64,000 nt of DNA from Manduca sexta (GCF_014839805.1 NC_051134.1:9641170-9705169); one strand, 5' to 3'. Positions 10,126 through 22,030 are shown, numbered from the stretch's first letter. Notes: generated by a model not told the origin, from the letters alone. Program-made: numbers and translations.

Positions 10126-11720
10126 TTGTGAAGCACAAACAATTTCCTCACCGATAGGACTTTACAGTTATTGTAAAGTTCTGCAGTCGGGTAAGTGTAC
10201 GGCTTACACAGCATAACTTTAAGGACGGCCCTTTGTGCTCTCTCTATTTTGAGTAAATAAGTCTTACGGGCACCACCCCATGCCGGCAAGCAATACACTA
10301 AGAGAGATTGACATAGTGCGTAGTATATTGACAAAAGTGTCTCTGTGTCAGCCGAGAAACGCAGTTTTCTAAAAATGTACATGAGCTTCCGGACTCTACT
10401 CACTAGGCTCTCTATATGAACATGCCAATTTAAATGTTTATCAATTAGTATTCCTAAATATTTTATATGCGACGTCATTGATAATGAAGTACAAGAACAA
10501 GTGGGGTGTTGAGTGCGACCAGGACACGTGTGAACTTTAATTGTAATAGGGATGGTTGGTTGAGATTGACTACTTATGTAGAATGGAATTATCTTAGTTT
10601 TTTCTATATTTAATGTTAGAAGATTGTTTGTTAGCCATACTGCCACCGTATCCATTGCTGCCTGAGCAAAGCATTGCGTTTCTCTCCAGTTTTTGCCATG
10701 TATTAGGAGAGCTGTGTCATCAGCATAGGTAAATACCGTGGAGTTTGGGATGGACAAGCAGCAAAGATCGTTTATGTAGAGAAGGAATAAAGTCGGTCCC
10801 AAAATACTCCCCTGCGGAACTCCATATCCAATTTTGGCTCTATTGCTTATAACCTCGCCTAGTTTAATATGTTGGTACCTATTCCTAAGATAGCTCGAAA
10901 AGATGTCGAGCGCAATACCACGTATACCAATACGCTCCATTTTGGATAAAAAGATAGGGATAGAGACAGTGTCAAAGGCTTTAGTTAAGTCTAAGAAAAT
11001 TCCAAGACACTTCTGTTTATTATCCATAAGTTTGGCCAATTTTTCGGACAAGGCAAGAACGGCATCCTCTGTAGCAATACCGGCCCTGAAACCGAACTGG
11101 TTTTTAGATATCACGTTATTTGATCGAATAAAACTAAGTAAACGGCTGTTTAGGATCTTTTCCAGAATTTTAGACAACGATGGTAAAACCGTTATTGGTC
11201 TGTAGTTGTTAACACTGTCCCTGTCACCCGCTTTGAGTATAGGATGAATTAAAGCTATTTTGAGTGAGTCGGGAAAGACGCCTGTAGAAATCGTAAGGTT
11301 ACAGACGTGTGTGATAAATGGGGCTAAAGTCTTGGAAGCTAATTTCAAAATCTTAGTGGAGATACCGTCAATCCCAACTGCGGAGTCTGATTTTAGGCTT
11401 CCTATGATTTGCTCTACTTCAGTATTATCTGTTTCCAAAATACATATAGAACGGCAAAGTGAAGTTATGCTCGGGGTGGTTGTTAAAGGTGTGCAGTGTT
11501 GCAATATTTTAGTGGCTAATTTGTTTCCTACACTTGCAAAGAAATCATTAACAAAGTTTGCTGATTTATGTTGGCATGCATCAATGTTTAAAAGTTCTAT
11601 AGGTGGCGAAGGAACTTGCTTGGTATGGGTTATAAGTTTTATGAAGTCCCAGGTCGCCTTAGGATCATTTTTTCGTTTCAGAAATTCTGATTTCTCGTAG
11701 TTAGTCTTAAGCTTACGCAA
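10116..11720 (-). pseudogene. CR1/Zenon-like ORF2, reverse transcriptase segment
   Basis: 534 codons. The first codon of the listed frame is TTG, so this is not a true start but the continuation of the endonuclease frame after a one-base shift near 11726-11740. RT blocks: NNYRPITVLP near 171-180, FLDLTKAFD at 242-250 with the first catalytic Asp, GVPQGSILGP at 300-309, and YADD at 332-335 with the catalytic pair. All key residues are present. The protein would copy the element RNA onto the nicked target. It is read on the minus strand, convergent with the Dong copies, and ends in a premature stop after HNVY because of a second shift. Confidence 0.88.
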
Positions 11721-11725
11721 TAGAG

Positions 11726-12799
11726 AATTACAAAATTACGATACCTAGTGTATGTTATTTTTAAAACAGAATTATCTTTTTGTAATCTTAGCTTCTGATG
11801 CATTTTGTCTCTATTACGTATACATCTCAACAAACCTGGGGTTATCCATGGTTTTATGTTTCGATTTTTTCTTGAGACTTTTAAGACACGTGTGTGTTTG
11901 GCTATTATGTTTTTGAGCAAAGATATCAGAATGTTTGTTGCTACATTAGCGTCATTGGCTAGAAGTACCGGTGTAAAGTCTGAGTTTTCGATGTCTCTTT
12001 GAATACTGGTTATATCCATTGCTTTGACATTACATGCTAATTTGTGTTTATGGCTATTTAAGTTAAGATAGAATATTACAGGTAGATGGTCAGTGATATG
12101 TGTATCTATTACTATAGTGGTCGCTGACTGTTTGGTTCTTAAAAGCACATGGTCGAGGCAGTTGTTTAACCTTGTAGGATACCTGTGGGCTGGTAGAAGC
12201 CCATGAGAAGCTGTGAATGTAAGGTATTCGTAAGAATGTTTGTCATTGTTATTTGATTTGATATCAATGTTGATATCACCAACTAAGGCAAGATGTTCTA
12301 TTTTTGAAAGAGATCGTAGAGTGTTATCGAGGCTCTTTTTAAAGTTGTCAATATGTCTATGTGATGGGGATCTATAAATGGCCAAGATAGCTATGTTACT
12401 TTCGACTTTACATAGCAAGGAACTTGCATCAAATATTTTAGGTTCTGAAATTGAGCACTGTAATGAAGATTTTGTGTAGATAACTATACCGTCGTTTTGG
12501 TTAAGGTTATTTTTGGTAAAATGCTCATTGTAGCCATTTAATTTGGGAATTACAGGTAAATTATGTAGCCAACATTCTGTTAGTATTATGATGTCACATT
12601 CTGTTTTTAATGCCTGTAAAAATACTACAAGGTTGTCGAAATTTTTGTTAATGCTTCGAATATTTAGGTGCAGTGCTGATAATTGTTTTTGGTCTTTAGT
12701 TATAAACCTATGACTTTCGTTTAACGAGATTTTATATGACTTGGATACTTGAATAGCATCTAGGTCTAAACCAAGATTTTCTAACGTATTATTAGCCAT
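11726..12799 (-). pseudogene. CR1/Zenon-like ORF2, AP endonuclease segment
   Basis: Starts at ATG 12799-12797. An exonuclease/endonuclease/phosphatase fold is shown by HLNIRS (N46), LTECWL (E75), GDINID (D175, N177), LDHVLL (D216) and TDHLPV (D237, H238), all in the expected order, so catalytic residues seem intact. In the family this domain nicks target DNA. The frame runs on to 11678, but similarity passes to the RT frame near 11726-11740, where one base has been gained or lost. The preceding ORF1 tail lies about 390 bases upstream. Confidence 0.88.
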
Positions 12800-12800
12800 T

Positions 12801-13184
12801 TTATAAGGTTATATAATAATTTACGTTAAATGGATACACTGAGAATTGAAATGTTGCAATAAGTGGTAATTTTAAATATCTTCTCCATGCTTGTTTGTGT
12901 GATGTGTGTGATATTTTTAAATGTATGTGGTGCATTTTACGAATTGTGAATGTGGTTATGGAGTATGTGTGAGGTGTGTTTGAGGCTTTGATTGACAGCA
13001 TCAGGGTAAGTGAAGTAGATTGTGTTTGATTAAGCATATGAGTTTCTTTGTGGCTGATACTTGTGAAATCTGAAATATAGTGAATTCCATAGTTACAATA
13101 AATTAATGTTAATTTTATGTACATAATATCCAATGAAAAGCAAGTTAGCGGGTAGAGAACAATGTTGTACGATAAGAAGAATAG
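12801..13184 (-). other. Spacer between LINE ORF1 tail and ORF2
   Basis: No motif is seen here. A 110-codon frame at 13133-12801 is low in complexity and unlike any LINE protein known to me. The position, between ORF1 and the endonuclease ATG, suggests an untranslated inter-ORF region or decayed ORF1 end. Confidence 0.45.
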
Positions 13185-13514
13185 TCATTTATGATTTTTG
13201 AGGCGAGTTAGACAGTTTTCCGAAAAAATATGAATCTGTTTCTCACCCTCAGTCTTGCGCAAAAATATTTTGTTATTTGTACACCAGCAAAATTTATAAT
13301 CATGTAGCTTAGCAAATTCACGTGCGACGTAGTACAATTTCTTGACAGATGGCAGTAAATGCTCACTTACATATATCGGTCGGTTTTCACACTTGAGACC
13401 AATTTGTGTAGAATTTAACTTCTCTTCTTTGACGCGATTTTTATTATAAAACCGTACAGAAGAGAGAAAGTTGTTTTTTACTGGAACTGATAAAAATTCG
13501 TAGTAATGGTACAT
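13185..13514 (-). pseudogene. LINE ORF1 protein, C-terminal fragment
   Basis: 109 codons whose last two thirds carry RPIYVSEHL, ARE-FAK, YKFCW, IFLRKTEG and a closing ENCLTRL, the pattern of the C-terminal domain of ORF1 proteins in CR1-type and Daphne-type LINEs (an RNA/nucleic-acid-binding partner). The N-terminal coiled coil and zinc-finger parts of a usual ORF1 are missing. It stands upstream of the APE frame in the order expected for a two-ORF LINE, which supports one element rather than two. Confidence 0.65.
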
Positions 13515-14363
13515 ATACGGTACATATTTTTATACAGTGTAAAATTTCCAATACAGATTCCCCTTATTATTAAATGTTTCTTATTACACAGAATTTAACA
13601 GGTATTATTAATATTTCAAAAGAGGGATTAAATGTGTAATTATTTAACAGAAACTGTGTGTTTATTCTGTTCGGTTCTTTGGGGATACATTTTAATGAAT
13701 TTGCGTTTCGATCAAAATGTATTAATTGTAATATGTTTCATTTCAGGTAAACAGTTTGGTTGGTGGTTGTTGCGGTTATGGTAATTATATTCATTTCTAT
13801 TTGGACGTTTTGGTCGATTTTACAAATAATTTTGGTTTTGTTTTGGGAACAATTTATTTTAATTTATAGCAAATTTGAAAAAAAAATTGAATTTATTGTT
13901 TAGGTAAATTAAATTCGTAATGTAAACAGGATTTTTTTTCATTTGAGAATAGTTAAATATCTGGTATATTATGTAAAAAGTAATCATATTATGTAAAATT
14001 ACACATATATGACGAACCTAACACCTTTTTTTATACCTAACACGCAGGACAGTGCTAGATAAACCACGAGAGTGCATTTTAAATGTAATGTAGACTATCA
14101 AGTGTGGATTAATTTATTTACAGTCGCCAGAAACATGCCGGCTTTCGTAATTCCATAGTAGATTTATATGAGAAAACCATCATTTGCAGTGGAGTGATCT
14201 TACCGTGGCCGTATAAAAAAAACATGGCTTTCCACGAGTTTTGAACCTCCATCAATAAAAACGAAGCGACAGCGTAACTACTGAACATAATAAGACTTAA
14301 TATCACATGATGACGACCGCAGTGAAATTCTAAACAATACCTTGTAATTCAAGATGTTGGATG
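13515..14363. other. Gene-free AT-rich stretch
   Basis: Long A/T runs and no repeat matching the rest of the window. The only open frame of note (14118-14306 minus, 62 codons) has no recognisable motif. Confidence 0.45.
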
Positions 14364-14440
14364 GTGTTTCTACTGTTTATGGGCGGTCGTATGGCTTACC
14401 ATCAGGCGAACGGCAAGCTCGTCTCGTCATTCAAAGCAAT
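14364..14440 (+). repeat. Short dispersed repeat, family E, copy 1
   Basis: Core CTTACCATCAGGCGAACGGC followed by AAGCTCGTCTCGTCATTC and an A-rich tail. Variants occur at 32052-32124, 37745-37790, 39455-39485 (inverted), 61045-61095 and 62655-62731. The core with an A-rich tail suggests a common LINE or SINE 3' end; the family is not identified. Confidence 0.55.
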
Positions 14441-14807
14441 AAAAAAAATAGACGGAATAAATCCGTTACTATCCATTGAGCCTCGACACACTCTGATAAA
14501 AGATAAAATGATTATTCCACTATCATACGACAAGCATATCCACATTCCCATCCGCGCAATAAGATAATGTACATCCGATACAAAAGGAGGTTAATTTGTC
14601 AAACATAAAACCGAATGTAATACGCGAACATCAAACATTTTGAAGGAAAGGTTAAGAGTGATTTTTTCCCTGTTGTATAATAACGCTGGAAGTGGTGCTA
14701 CAGGTGGAGGCCCCGAAACTGATTTATCAGGAAACTGATAAGACAACGGAATATTGGTTTATGTTGTGACGTAGATGTGGCTCTTAATAATGTATCTGGG
14801 TTTTTCC

Positions 14808-14998
14808 TTATTAAAAATTACTCAGTTGAAGCTCGGAGTCAGGTAGTCGGCGGTGTGATACCTGGTGATGAGAGTGAAGGAACAGAGAGCGCTTGTGTAT
14901 TGCGCACACACTTGTGCACTATAATATCTCCTTGTGCACTAACATGGTTGATCTCCATTGAGATTGGCCGCTGTGGCCGTAATTCTGGCTAGGAGGGG
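14808..14998 (+). mobile_element. SINE family B, internally deleted copy
   Basis: Matches the full copy at 53144-53529 in 'aaaaattactcagt', 'gagagtgaaggaacagagag', 'tattgcgcacacacttgtgc' and the end 'ttctggctaggaggggatt'. The tRNA head and a middle block are absent. Confidence 0.75.
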
Positions 14999-14999
14999 A

Positions 15000-16482
15000 T
15001 TATTATTAATAATGAAAATCTTTTTTTATGTCTGGATGATGATGTGGGTCTCGTTTTATATCGATAGGCAATGAACGCCGATAACATAAAGATCCCGAAT
15101 GAGCTGATGGCGTTCAAGGATTTTTTTAGAGAGAGTGGGAGAGTGTTTGGACCTTTTTCAATTTTCTCTCCCATTTAACCACATTATAATATTATATTTA
15201 GATCAGACCGTTATTACCAAATTAAACCTTTATCGCGTTACTATTATAAATACTATGAACGAAAAACAGAACTTCACATGAATATTCCCATAGATTCCAT
15301 TTGAGAATAATGTGTAAAGATCGTCGAAGCTTAGCGAACACTCACCGCTTTACAGATTAGCGAGATATGCGCGCACATCGGCCCGTACTCAAACATACAT
15401 TTTGATGTATCACCATATAACGTGCAGTGTCCGTGGCAGGACCGTGTGGTGTCAGGAACAAAAATACTGGTGTAATTTGTGCGCGGTACGGACAGCAATT
15501 TGTGATTAAAAAACAATTGATTTGATGATTTTAAGTTTGTCAAACATGTTGTGGAAAATATGGTATAGACAAAAAGTCAATCTACGGTCTCACTTCAAAT
15601 GCGTAACGTCGACTGAAAAAAAGATATAAATAGCGCGATTACAAGTATCACATCGGCGCGCACGCAGCAGCGAGATTACTTCGCCACTGCCACTTTCCAC
15701 ATACATGTGACCGAACCTTTATCAGCTGAAAACCGGTGAAAATTTCAATAGGTGCCGCGGACCGGCGGCCGTATGCGCGGTCACGTACCAGCACTCCGCC
15801 GCGCTCTTTACCGCCGCCTTTATTATAATGGACGCTGAATGTGTAGAGATCGCGCGCTTTTTTTTGCGTGTACGGCGCGCGATAATTTGCTCCTTTATGG
15901 ATTTAATTTGCCCGGATTTGTATCATGTTTTTGGTTGTTTAGTGTGTTAAATTGTTGATTATAGTATATGCGGGTATAGTATAGTGTTATGCTTACTTGT
16001 GTGTAGTAACTCTATTTTTTTATTATTGGAAAATTATTACTGTCAAATTTGTGTCTGATATACTTAATAGCAAGAATTAAATTAAAAGATTTTGTAAACA
16101 ATCCGTCCCAAAAATTATAAGCGGACGTCTTTCTGGATATTTACTTAGAGATCCATTTTTGATGAAAAATGTTTCTTTGGGTTTGTAATTTTAAAGCAAA
16201 ACTTTTAAAATTTTTCAATTTAGATGTTTATTAATGATAATTATCAATAAACCGCTGAATGTTTTTGGATTAAATTTGTCGTACAAATATATCAAGTCCT
16301 GAAAATGTCGTAGTAAAAATCTAGTTAATAATAAGAAGCACAGAGAATCTACACATAAAATTTTGTAACATTTAAATGACAGTTTTTGTTCTGTTCGGGT
16401 GGATATCAGTTTGAAATCCTTTCATCTTACTTTGGAATCTTTTATTGGCTATTAAAGGAATAAAAGTTAATGCAACAGGGGG
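15000..16482. other. Gene-free stretch with a CpG-rich core
   Basis: Most is AT-rich and unrecognised. From about 15600 to 15900 the sequence is much richer in GC and CpG (GCGCGC, CCGCGGACCGGCGGCC, CGGCGCGCG) and matches no repeat in the window, so it may be a promoter or other regulatory region. Confidence 0.4.
15625..15655 (+). promoter_or_regulatory. Possible TATA-type core promoter
   Basis: TATAAATA at 15625-15632 is followed 17 bases later by a TCACAT start-like motif at 15648-15653 and then by the CpG-rich stretch. Spacing is within the usual range for insect promoters. No coding exon was recognised downstream, so this rests on the motif alone. Confidence 0.22.
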
Positions 16483-16684
16483 TGTTCAACGTCCCCAAAA
16501 TATCCAGCAATGTATTAAAATAAAACTTACATATCGGTGAGAAAGACATTTGTTTCTTTGAATTTGAAATCCTAAGTATATTGGTAAGCGAATCTTGACA
16601 TCGCCATTCAATTATTTATAGTTTTTATACAACACCATCTATTGGCATATTTATTTATAATTTAAATTAATACATCATTGAACA
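16483..16684 (-). repeat. 3' LTR of the BEL/Pao element
   Basis: 202 bases, read on the minus strand as TGTTCAATG...CGTTGAACA. The polypurine-like GGTGGGCGGTA (minus strand, complement of 16685-16695) lies directly upstream, where plus-strand priming is expected. A second GGTGGGCGG lies about 60 bases further inside. Confidence 0.9.
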
Positions 16685-16934
16685 TACCGCCCACCATGGA
16701 CATATCATAATATGTCCATAAATAACAAGATGTTACATTAATTATAACCGCCCACCATCGCAATGTAGTGACTAAAATATTTTATCTGTTTCCAAAAAAG
16801 AGAAAGAACAAAAACATAGCAATAAGAAATTTCTCTGAAAGTTAACAGAATATTATAACATCAAATAACATTTACTTAACAACTTACTACTATAAAGTAA
16901 TTATACAGGTCTTTTAATTTCATTATTGTTACAT

Positions 16935-17772
16935 CTTAAAACGTTTTTCTAATGATACAAGTCGCTTATAAGCCTCTTTATATGAATAACCATTTGTATA
17001 TTTACGTTAATCTGATCTAAAACGCAAGCGAACGATATAGCGACCAAACTCATCACGTTTAGTTGATGATATGAACAAATCTTCACATTTTTGTTCTTCG
17101 GGAGTGAGCTGCTTGAATTCACAATTATAGTTAGGTTCAGCTTCAATCTCCCAGAATTTTTTGATTAGTTCTTTATCACTTACTTGTGTTCTATGTAAGT
17201 TGACTATTACATTATGACATGCTTGATTTGATTCGCTATGGTTGACATTAATGAGCTGACCAGATAAGACACAATCAAGCTCGATATTTTGCGCGATAAG
17301 AGAGCTTGATTGGTCTTGACAATTCCTTCCAACAATATCTGGCTATATACTTCTGCTCCCAAAGGAAGATCTATCTTATTTGGAATATCAAATGACGGAT
17401 CTCCTAAAACCATAGACGAATTATTCAATAAAACTTGAGCCTTTACCTTGCAATCTGGTAAAAGTGAGCTTAGTTTCTTAAGTACATAAGCTTTGACAGT
17501 TAAGACAAAACTAGGGACTACACGTGATTGAACATTATAACAAAAACCATCGATCTGCAAGTGATCGAGGCACTGGGATCACCGCCTAGACCTGAAATAC
17601 AATTTTCACTTTGCTTCTTCCTCAAACTTAATAATTGGACTGCGGACTCGGTTATAAACGACGCTTGAGAACATTGATCTAATAAAGATTTTAAAACCAT
17701 AGCAGTCCCATTTCTTGAATCCACTAAAGCAGTAGGCAATAACACTTGATATTGTGATTGTTTGAGAAACAA
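16935..17772 (-). pseudogene. BEL/Pao pol remnant: protease and pre-RT linker
   Basis: Read on the minus strand in three frames. From 17772 a protease begins: LLDQCSQASFIT includes the catalytic Asp in an L-L-D-Q-x-S form typical of BEL/Pao, and GLGGD follows. From about 17540 a second frame carries PSFVLTVKAYVL and LGAEVYSQIL. From about 17310 a third frame carries LTPEEQKCE and FGRYIVRL and then LEKRF, the stretch that normally precedes RT. Frameshifts near 17535 and 17310, a stop near 17010, and the absence of RT, RNase H and integrase make it a pseudogene. The deletion point is near 16935. Confidence 0.8.
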
Positions 17773-18158
17773 CTTACAACATTTGTGGACTTTCTCACTG
17801 ATGATGTTGTAGGAACCGGTGTTACATTTTCTAGAATATTTTTATCATCGTGACTACCTTTGCTGAATTGGGAACATTCTTAAAATGAAGAAGTGTGTGA
17901 TGCTTCCTTAATGAACCTGAAAAACTTCACTTTCTCTTTCTAGACCACGTCAGTGAGGACTAGATAGATGTTCGGCACAGGTGATGGAGGACTTCGGCTC
18001 GTACTCCACGCGTTACGTATGAGCGCTGCCGCGTCCTGTCTTCTCGCTGAAGATGTTCTTATTCACCCGGCTGCAGACTGCACCCTTAGTTGAAGACTTT
18101 ATTCTTCCCTTGTGTGCAGTCTGTGGCTTCCGCTTTTCAGGCTCTGGACGTATCCCGA
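17773..18158 (-). other. 5' leader of the BEL/Pao element, gag lost
   Basis: Between the primer site and the protease frame there are only about 390 bases, too little for a gag gene, and no open frame is seen. It appears to be untranslated leader joined by a deletion to the protease. Confidence 0.55.
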
Positions 18159-18175
18159 TCCGGCTCGAAGGACCA
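18159..18175 (-). other. Primer-binding site, tRNA-Tyr type
   Basis: On the minus strand, three bases after the 5' LTR, TGGTCCTTCGAGCCGGA occurs. It is complementary to the 3' end I recall for insect tRNA-Tyr (…TCGAAGGACCA), so tRNA-Tyr is the likely primer for minus-strand DNA. Confidence 0.7.
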
Positions 18176-18178
18176 TTT

Positions 18179-18392
18179 TGTTCAACGTCCCCAAAATATC
18201 CAGCAATGTATTAAAATAAAACTTACATATCGGTGAGAAACACATTTGCTTCTTTGAATTGGAAATCTTAAGTATATTGGTAAGCGAATCTTGACATCGC
18301 CATTCAATTATTTATAGTTTTTATACAACACCATCTATTGACATATTTATGACAATATTTATTTATAATTTAAATTAATACATCATTGAACA
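18179..18392 (-). repeat. 5' LTR of the BEL/Pao element
   Basis: 214 bases; same sequence as the left LTR except for a 12-base insertion near the TTTATGACAATA block and about five base changes. Followed on the right by the GGGGG target duplication. Confidence 0.9.
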
Positions 18393-18397
18393 GGGGG

Positions 18398-20898
18398 TGA
18401 AAAGACCCGTTAAAGTTTCAACTTGCACTTTCTTTCCTTTACTAATGTCTTTATAAATAAGATGAATGTATTGTGTTCATATGTTGATATCTGTTAAGAT
18501 GAAAATATATTTGTGATATCTAAAGAATATTTATACGAAATTAATAATAGTTACGTGCAAACAAATTATTATTCTCTATCAATAACTGTTTTAAATCTGG
18601 TATTAGGTTTTTGTCAATAATTTATCATTTTCTCTAAAGTGTCAAATAATAGGAGAATGACAATAATTTTAATTAATAGCTTCATTTAGACGTATTTTTG
18701 ATAGGAAATCGGTAAACGAATTACTGAATCATCTGATGGTAAATTGTTAGAGAAATCGTCCTTTCTCCTCCAATTTTTGATAATAGAAAGTACAAGCAAA
18801 TTCTTGAAGATATTGTCGACACGGTCGATCTATCTCGCGCTGTAGAGAAAACAAATACTGTAATAAACCGAGTGGGAGATATGTTGTATTTGTCTAGTAC
18901 GTGCGCGATCTCGTCGCTGACAGCGGACTAATGTTCGTCGAGCAGCCTAGATCCATTTGTGTGAACATGTGTCTTTATACGACTAAATGGAGATAGTAGG
19001 TCGCTTGCAAAATGTATGAGCGATTTTTAAAGCTTACCCACTCGGGTTTTTTCTTTAGTCTAACCGAAATTTCATAACAAGCATAGAGTGGCGTAACAGT
19101 ATACAAAAATAAGTAAATATGATGGTAAAAATTGAAACCAATTCATAACACAATACTCCAAAGAACTCTGAAGTTAATACAGGATTTTACCTTTTGTCCA
19201 ACACACACCCTAACGTTCAACTGTCGATGCCAAAAAGAATATCCGCTATCACCAAGTCGTATACTGACGTCCAATTCATAAAAATGTCTGCCGGACTAAC
19301 AGCCGGCAATATCCGGACACTTGGCAAAAAGAGCGGAACACAGACGTTCGGCCCGCGAGGCTATTACACGACGTCCCTCACCGCCGCGACAAATCGACGT
19401 CGTCGAGATCCTCTCGAATGATTGCTTTTGACTTATTACTAACTTATGCCGGTTACACACGTTCGTGTAGGACGTTCAGTGACGTCGTTCGGTTTTTTTA
19501 TTAAAAATATGTGTAGACAGTAAAGTTAATTGGAAATGTGATATTAAATAATTTATCGCTGTATATTGTGATCAAAATAGTTTGCCTGTTAATTATTGTT
19601 AAGCCAAAATGTGTGATATTATTATAGGTGATTAAATAGGCGAGCAGAGCACGGCTCGTATTTTGGATATTAATCAAATTAATTAATTTTGATTTATAAT
19701 TTTGTATAAGAGTCAGTAAAACACTGACGATATTTTTTGTCTTGCAAAGGGCGTCAATTTTAGTTTACTATAAGATAACCCGGTTCGATTGCCACTATAT
19801 CTTTGAAAGAAACAAATAAAACACCACTGTATTCTTATAATCAATGTACAATAAGTAAATCAAAACATATTTACGACTAGTAACCATTACGATAACAAAC
19901 GTGTATACACGTCAGTTTTGTTTGTTTGCATTTCACATTAGCATTACGCTCTCGGTCAATGGATCCGACGTATTGTGGGCCTTTGAATTGCCATCTTGAT
20001 GTTTACCCACTCAGGATCGCAACAAACGATCCGTTCAAACATTCATTGATATAAGGACAAAACCGTTTCATTGTGAATCGAGATTCAATAGAGGGCCAAT
20101 TATAGAAAATATCCCATATTCATACTAGTATGTTACAAGGACGAAATATGTAGCAATTTTTTATACAATTTATTGGTGTGACGGACACGTTACTTCCTTG
20201 ATGGTTAGGGCTTTGACTATAAATAAAAAAGGAGGGCATGAAACTGCCCCGGGTATGCCATCCTGAGACATAAGTAATTGTAGTCTTATTTAAATTTTTA
20301 TACTCACTAATAATTAGAACTTGAACACAGCGATAGTCGTACATTGTCGATCCTCGACTGAAACAGACAAAAAGTTCCACCAGATGACCTCTCGCATATA
20401 ATAGACAGTGGGATTATGTCACAGCACTCCATTTAACTATAATACCTTTTCAAACTCAAAACAAATGTCCTTTTAGAAACAGCTGCAGTGGCTCGCCAAA
20501 CTTTCCGACCGTGTGTCTCCAACTTTGTTCAAACGTTTTCACTTTCGTGCCATTTGTTTACGAGCCGGGAGCGCTGGAACACCTGGACCCGGGATCTGTT
20601 GGAATTAATCATCCGACGCTCGTTCGCCGTGATTAATTGCCGTCACGCGATTATTACCTTAAAAGCCTAACAGTTAAGGTATCGGTGACGATTCATCATT
20701 TGTGTTCAGTGTACAGATAAGATGTCGCTTTATCTGATAGGATTGAGTGATTATACGCGATGACTTTATTAGGGAGCGGCTTAATGGCGTGTTTAATGAG
20801 AGCTTTTAGTTATAAAGAATTGCCAGAGGAGTGGACGCAACGATTGCAGGACACGCCTTAATAACTCTTAACTTTATACCTATGTGGTTACACTGCGC
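18398..20898. other. Gene-free stretch with GC-rich islands
   Basis: No gene or repeat recognised. Two CpG-rich islands, about 19190-19420 and 20480-20660, stand out from AT-rich surroundings. The second contains several TAAT/ATTA cores (TTAATCATC, GATTAATTG, GATTATTACC) that could bind homeodomain proteins. A 75-codon frame at 19194-19421 begins with TTG and has no known motif. Confidence 0.4.
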
Positions 20899-20980
20899 AG
20901 GAGTGAGATGGTTGATACTCATTTGGGGAGGCCTACGTTCAGCAATGGATGACTATAGGCTGATTGAAGAAGAAGTATTT
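20899..20980 (+). mobile_element. RTE-type LINE 3' end, fragment
   Basis: GGGGAGGCCTACGTTCAGCA followed by ATGGATGACTATAGGCTG and a GAAGAAGAAG tail is the final coding stretch and microsatellite tail of insect RTE-type LINEs (…G-E-A-Y-V-Q-Q-W…). Only the last 80 bases remain. Confidence 0.6.
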
Positions 20981-21604
20981 ATACAGGGTGTAAGGGAAGC
21001 GCTACGGAAATGAAGACAAGTGATTCTTGACATTATGGCACTAAAACAACCGATCCAATGATTACTATTTAATTTCTATACTGCATCACGTGCTGATAGA
21101 TAACTTAATCTCAGTTAAAGGTAAACATCACGATAAAATCTACATACCTAAACCTGTAACCTTTTTAAATTAGAGCTAATCTGTGCTCAATTTCTTTATT
21201 CGTTACCAATTGAGATGATTAATTAATCGTTAGGTGAATTAAATAAAACGAGATAGATTTTTAATACTCTATGTCTTCCAATTGTTGCTTTGAATGTTCC
21301 CGTTCCGTTTCCGTTCCCATGCCGCTCTAACTCTGACACTCGATATTGATCTTGCACGGAGTGTCACGGTCGATGTCACAATGAGTGTCAGAGACTCGAT
21401 GGTAGTATCAGGTAAATGTCTCATCTGAACAAGACGTTTTTATTTAGTTAAGTGGTATAAAGGTATAGGTATCTGCCTTTCCAACCATCTAACGTTTATA
21501 ATGAGCATTTTATTATGATTTATTCTATTGTTTTTTACTTCAATAATAAAGAGTTATAGAGATAGAAAAATGGATAAATAAAAAAGCAATATTTAAATTT
21601 AGTC
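20981..21604. other. Gene-free stretch, nothing recognised
   Basis: AT-rich sequence with a short GC-rich part at 21290-21400. No motif or repeat match seen. Confidence 0.4.
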
Positions 21605-21780
21605 TGTTTTATCATAATGATTTCTTATGTTTACGCGAATGTAAGACATTGAAATAAAACTATATCTAATATCTAAATGTATAATATCAGTAAAATAGTC
21701 TGTTTTTATTTCAAATTTTATTTAGTTGATTCAAATTTAATTCATTTCCAACAGCGCTGTGGTCTCAGACGTCCACAAAA
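21605..21780 (-). repeat. Dispersed repeat family F, copy 1
   Basis: Shares 'cttatgtttacgcgaatgt', 'gacattgaaataaaacta' with 31345-31480, 50675-50815 (opposite strand) and 52930-53080. The best copy, at 50.7 kb, reads TCGAAACGTCGGGAGAAAAT on the plus strand. Probably a LINE 3' end; family not identified. Confidence 0.55.
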
Positions 21781-22030
21781 CATTTGATTTTCTAGAACAT
21801 ACCGGTTTTTAGAAGTAACACGCTTACTTTGTCTGCACAGAGTTCTTTCGCTAACGAGATTAGAGGACCGAAACGGCAGTTAAGCTGATGCGATGAACCC
21901 CAGTAAGCTGACCGCCACTATTTACCGTAACTCGATAACTCGCTTAAACAGATTACGGAGACAATCGTGGGATTGGCTTCGTGTGGGCGTATGTGGAAAT
22001 AAGTCATATTAAGTTAGACGAATATATTAT

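Larger units (their letters stand above)
9571..13514 (-). mobile_element. CR1/Zenon-like non-LTR retrotransposon, 5'-truncated
   Basis: Read on the minus strand: the tail of an ORF1 protein (13514-13185), a spacer, an AP-endonuclease (12799-11726), reverse transcriptase (11720-10126) and its C-terminus in another frame (10125-9871), a 3' UTR carrying a GT microsatellite, and a (TTA)n end. The domain order, APE type and RT motifs (FLDLTKAFD, GVPQGSILGP, YADD) suit the CR1 group; Zenon-like is my best guess for a lepidopteran member. At least two one-base frameshifts interrupt ORF2. The 5' boundary is uncertain; nothing recognisable remains to the right of about 13514. Confidence 0.85.
16483..18392 (-). 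mobile_element. Internally deleted BEL/Pao LTR retrotransposon
   Basis: Two near-identical direct repeats (16483-16684 and 18179-18392) begin TGTTCAACG and end CATTGAACA and are flanked by GGGGG on both outer sides (16478-16482 and 18393-18397), a 5-bp target duplication. The interior is only 1.5 kb and keeps a primer-binding site, a protease region and the linker before RT, all on the minus strand; gag, RT, RNase H and integrase are gone. The two LTRs differ by about five substitutions and one 12-base indel by eye, so the insertion is fairly young. It cannot move on its own. Confidence 0.92.

Noticed and set aside
10903..11700. Plus frames of 100 and 146 codons
   Set aside because: Antisense to the LINE RT, where YADD and other RT motifs fix the true strand.
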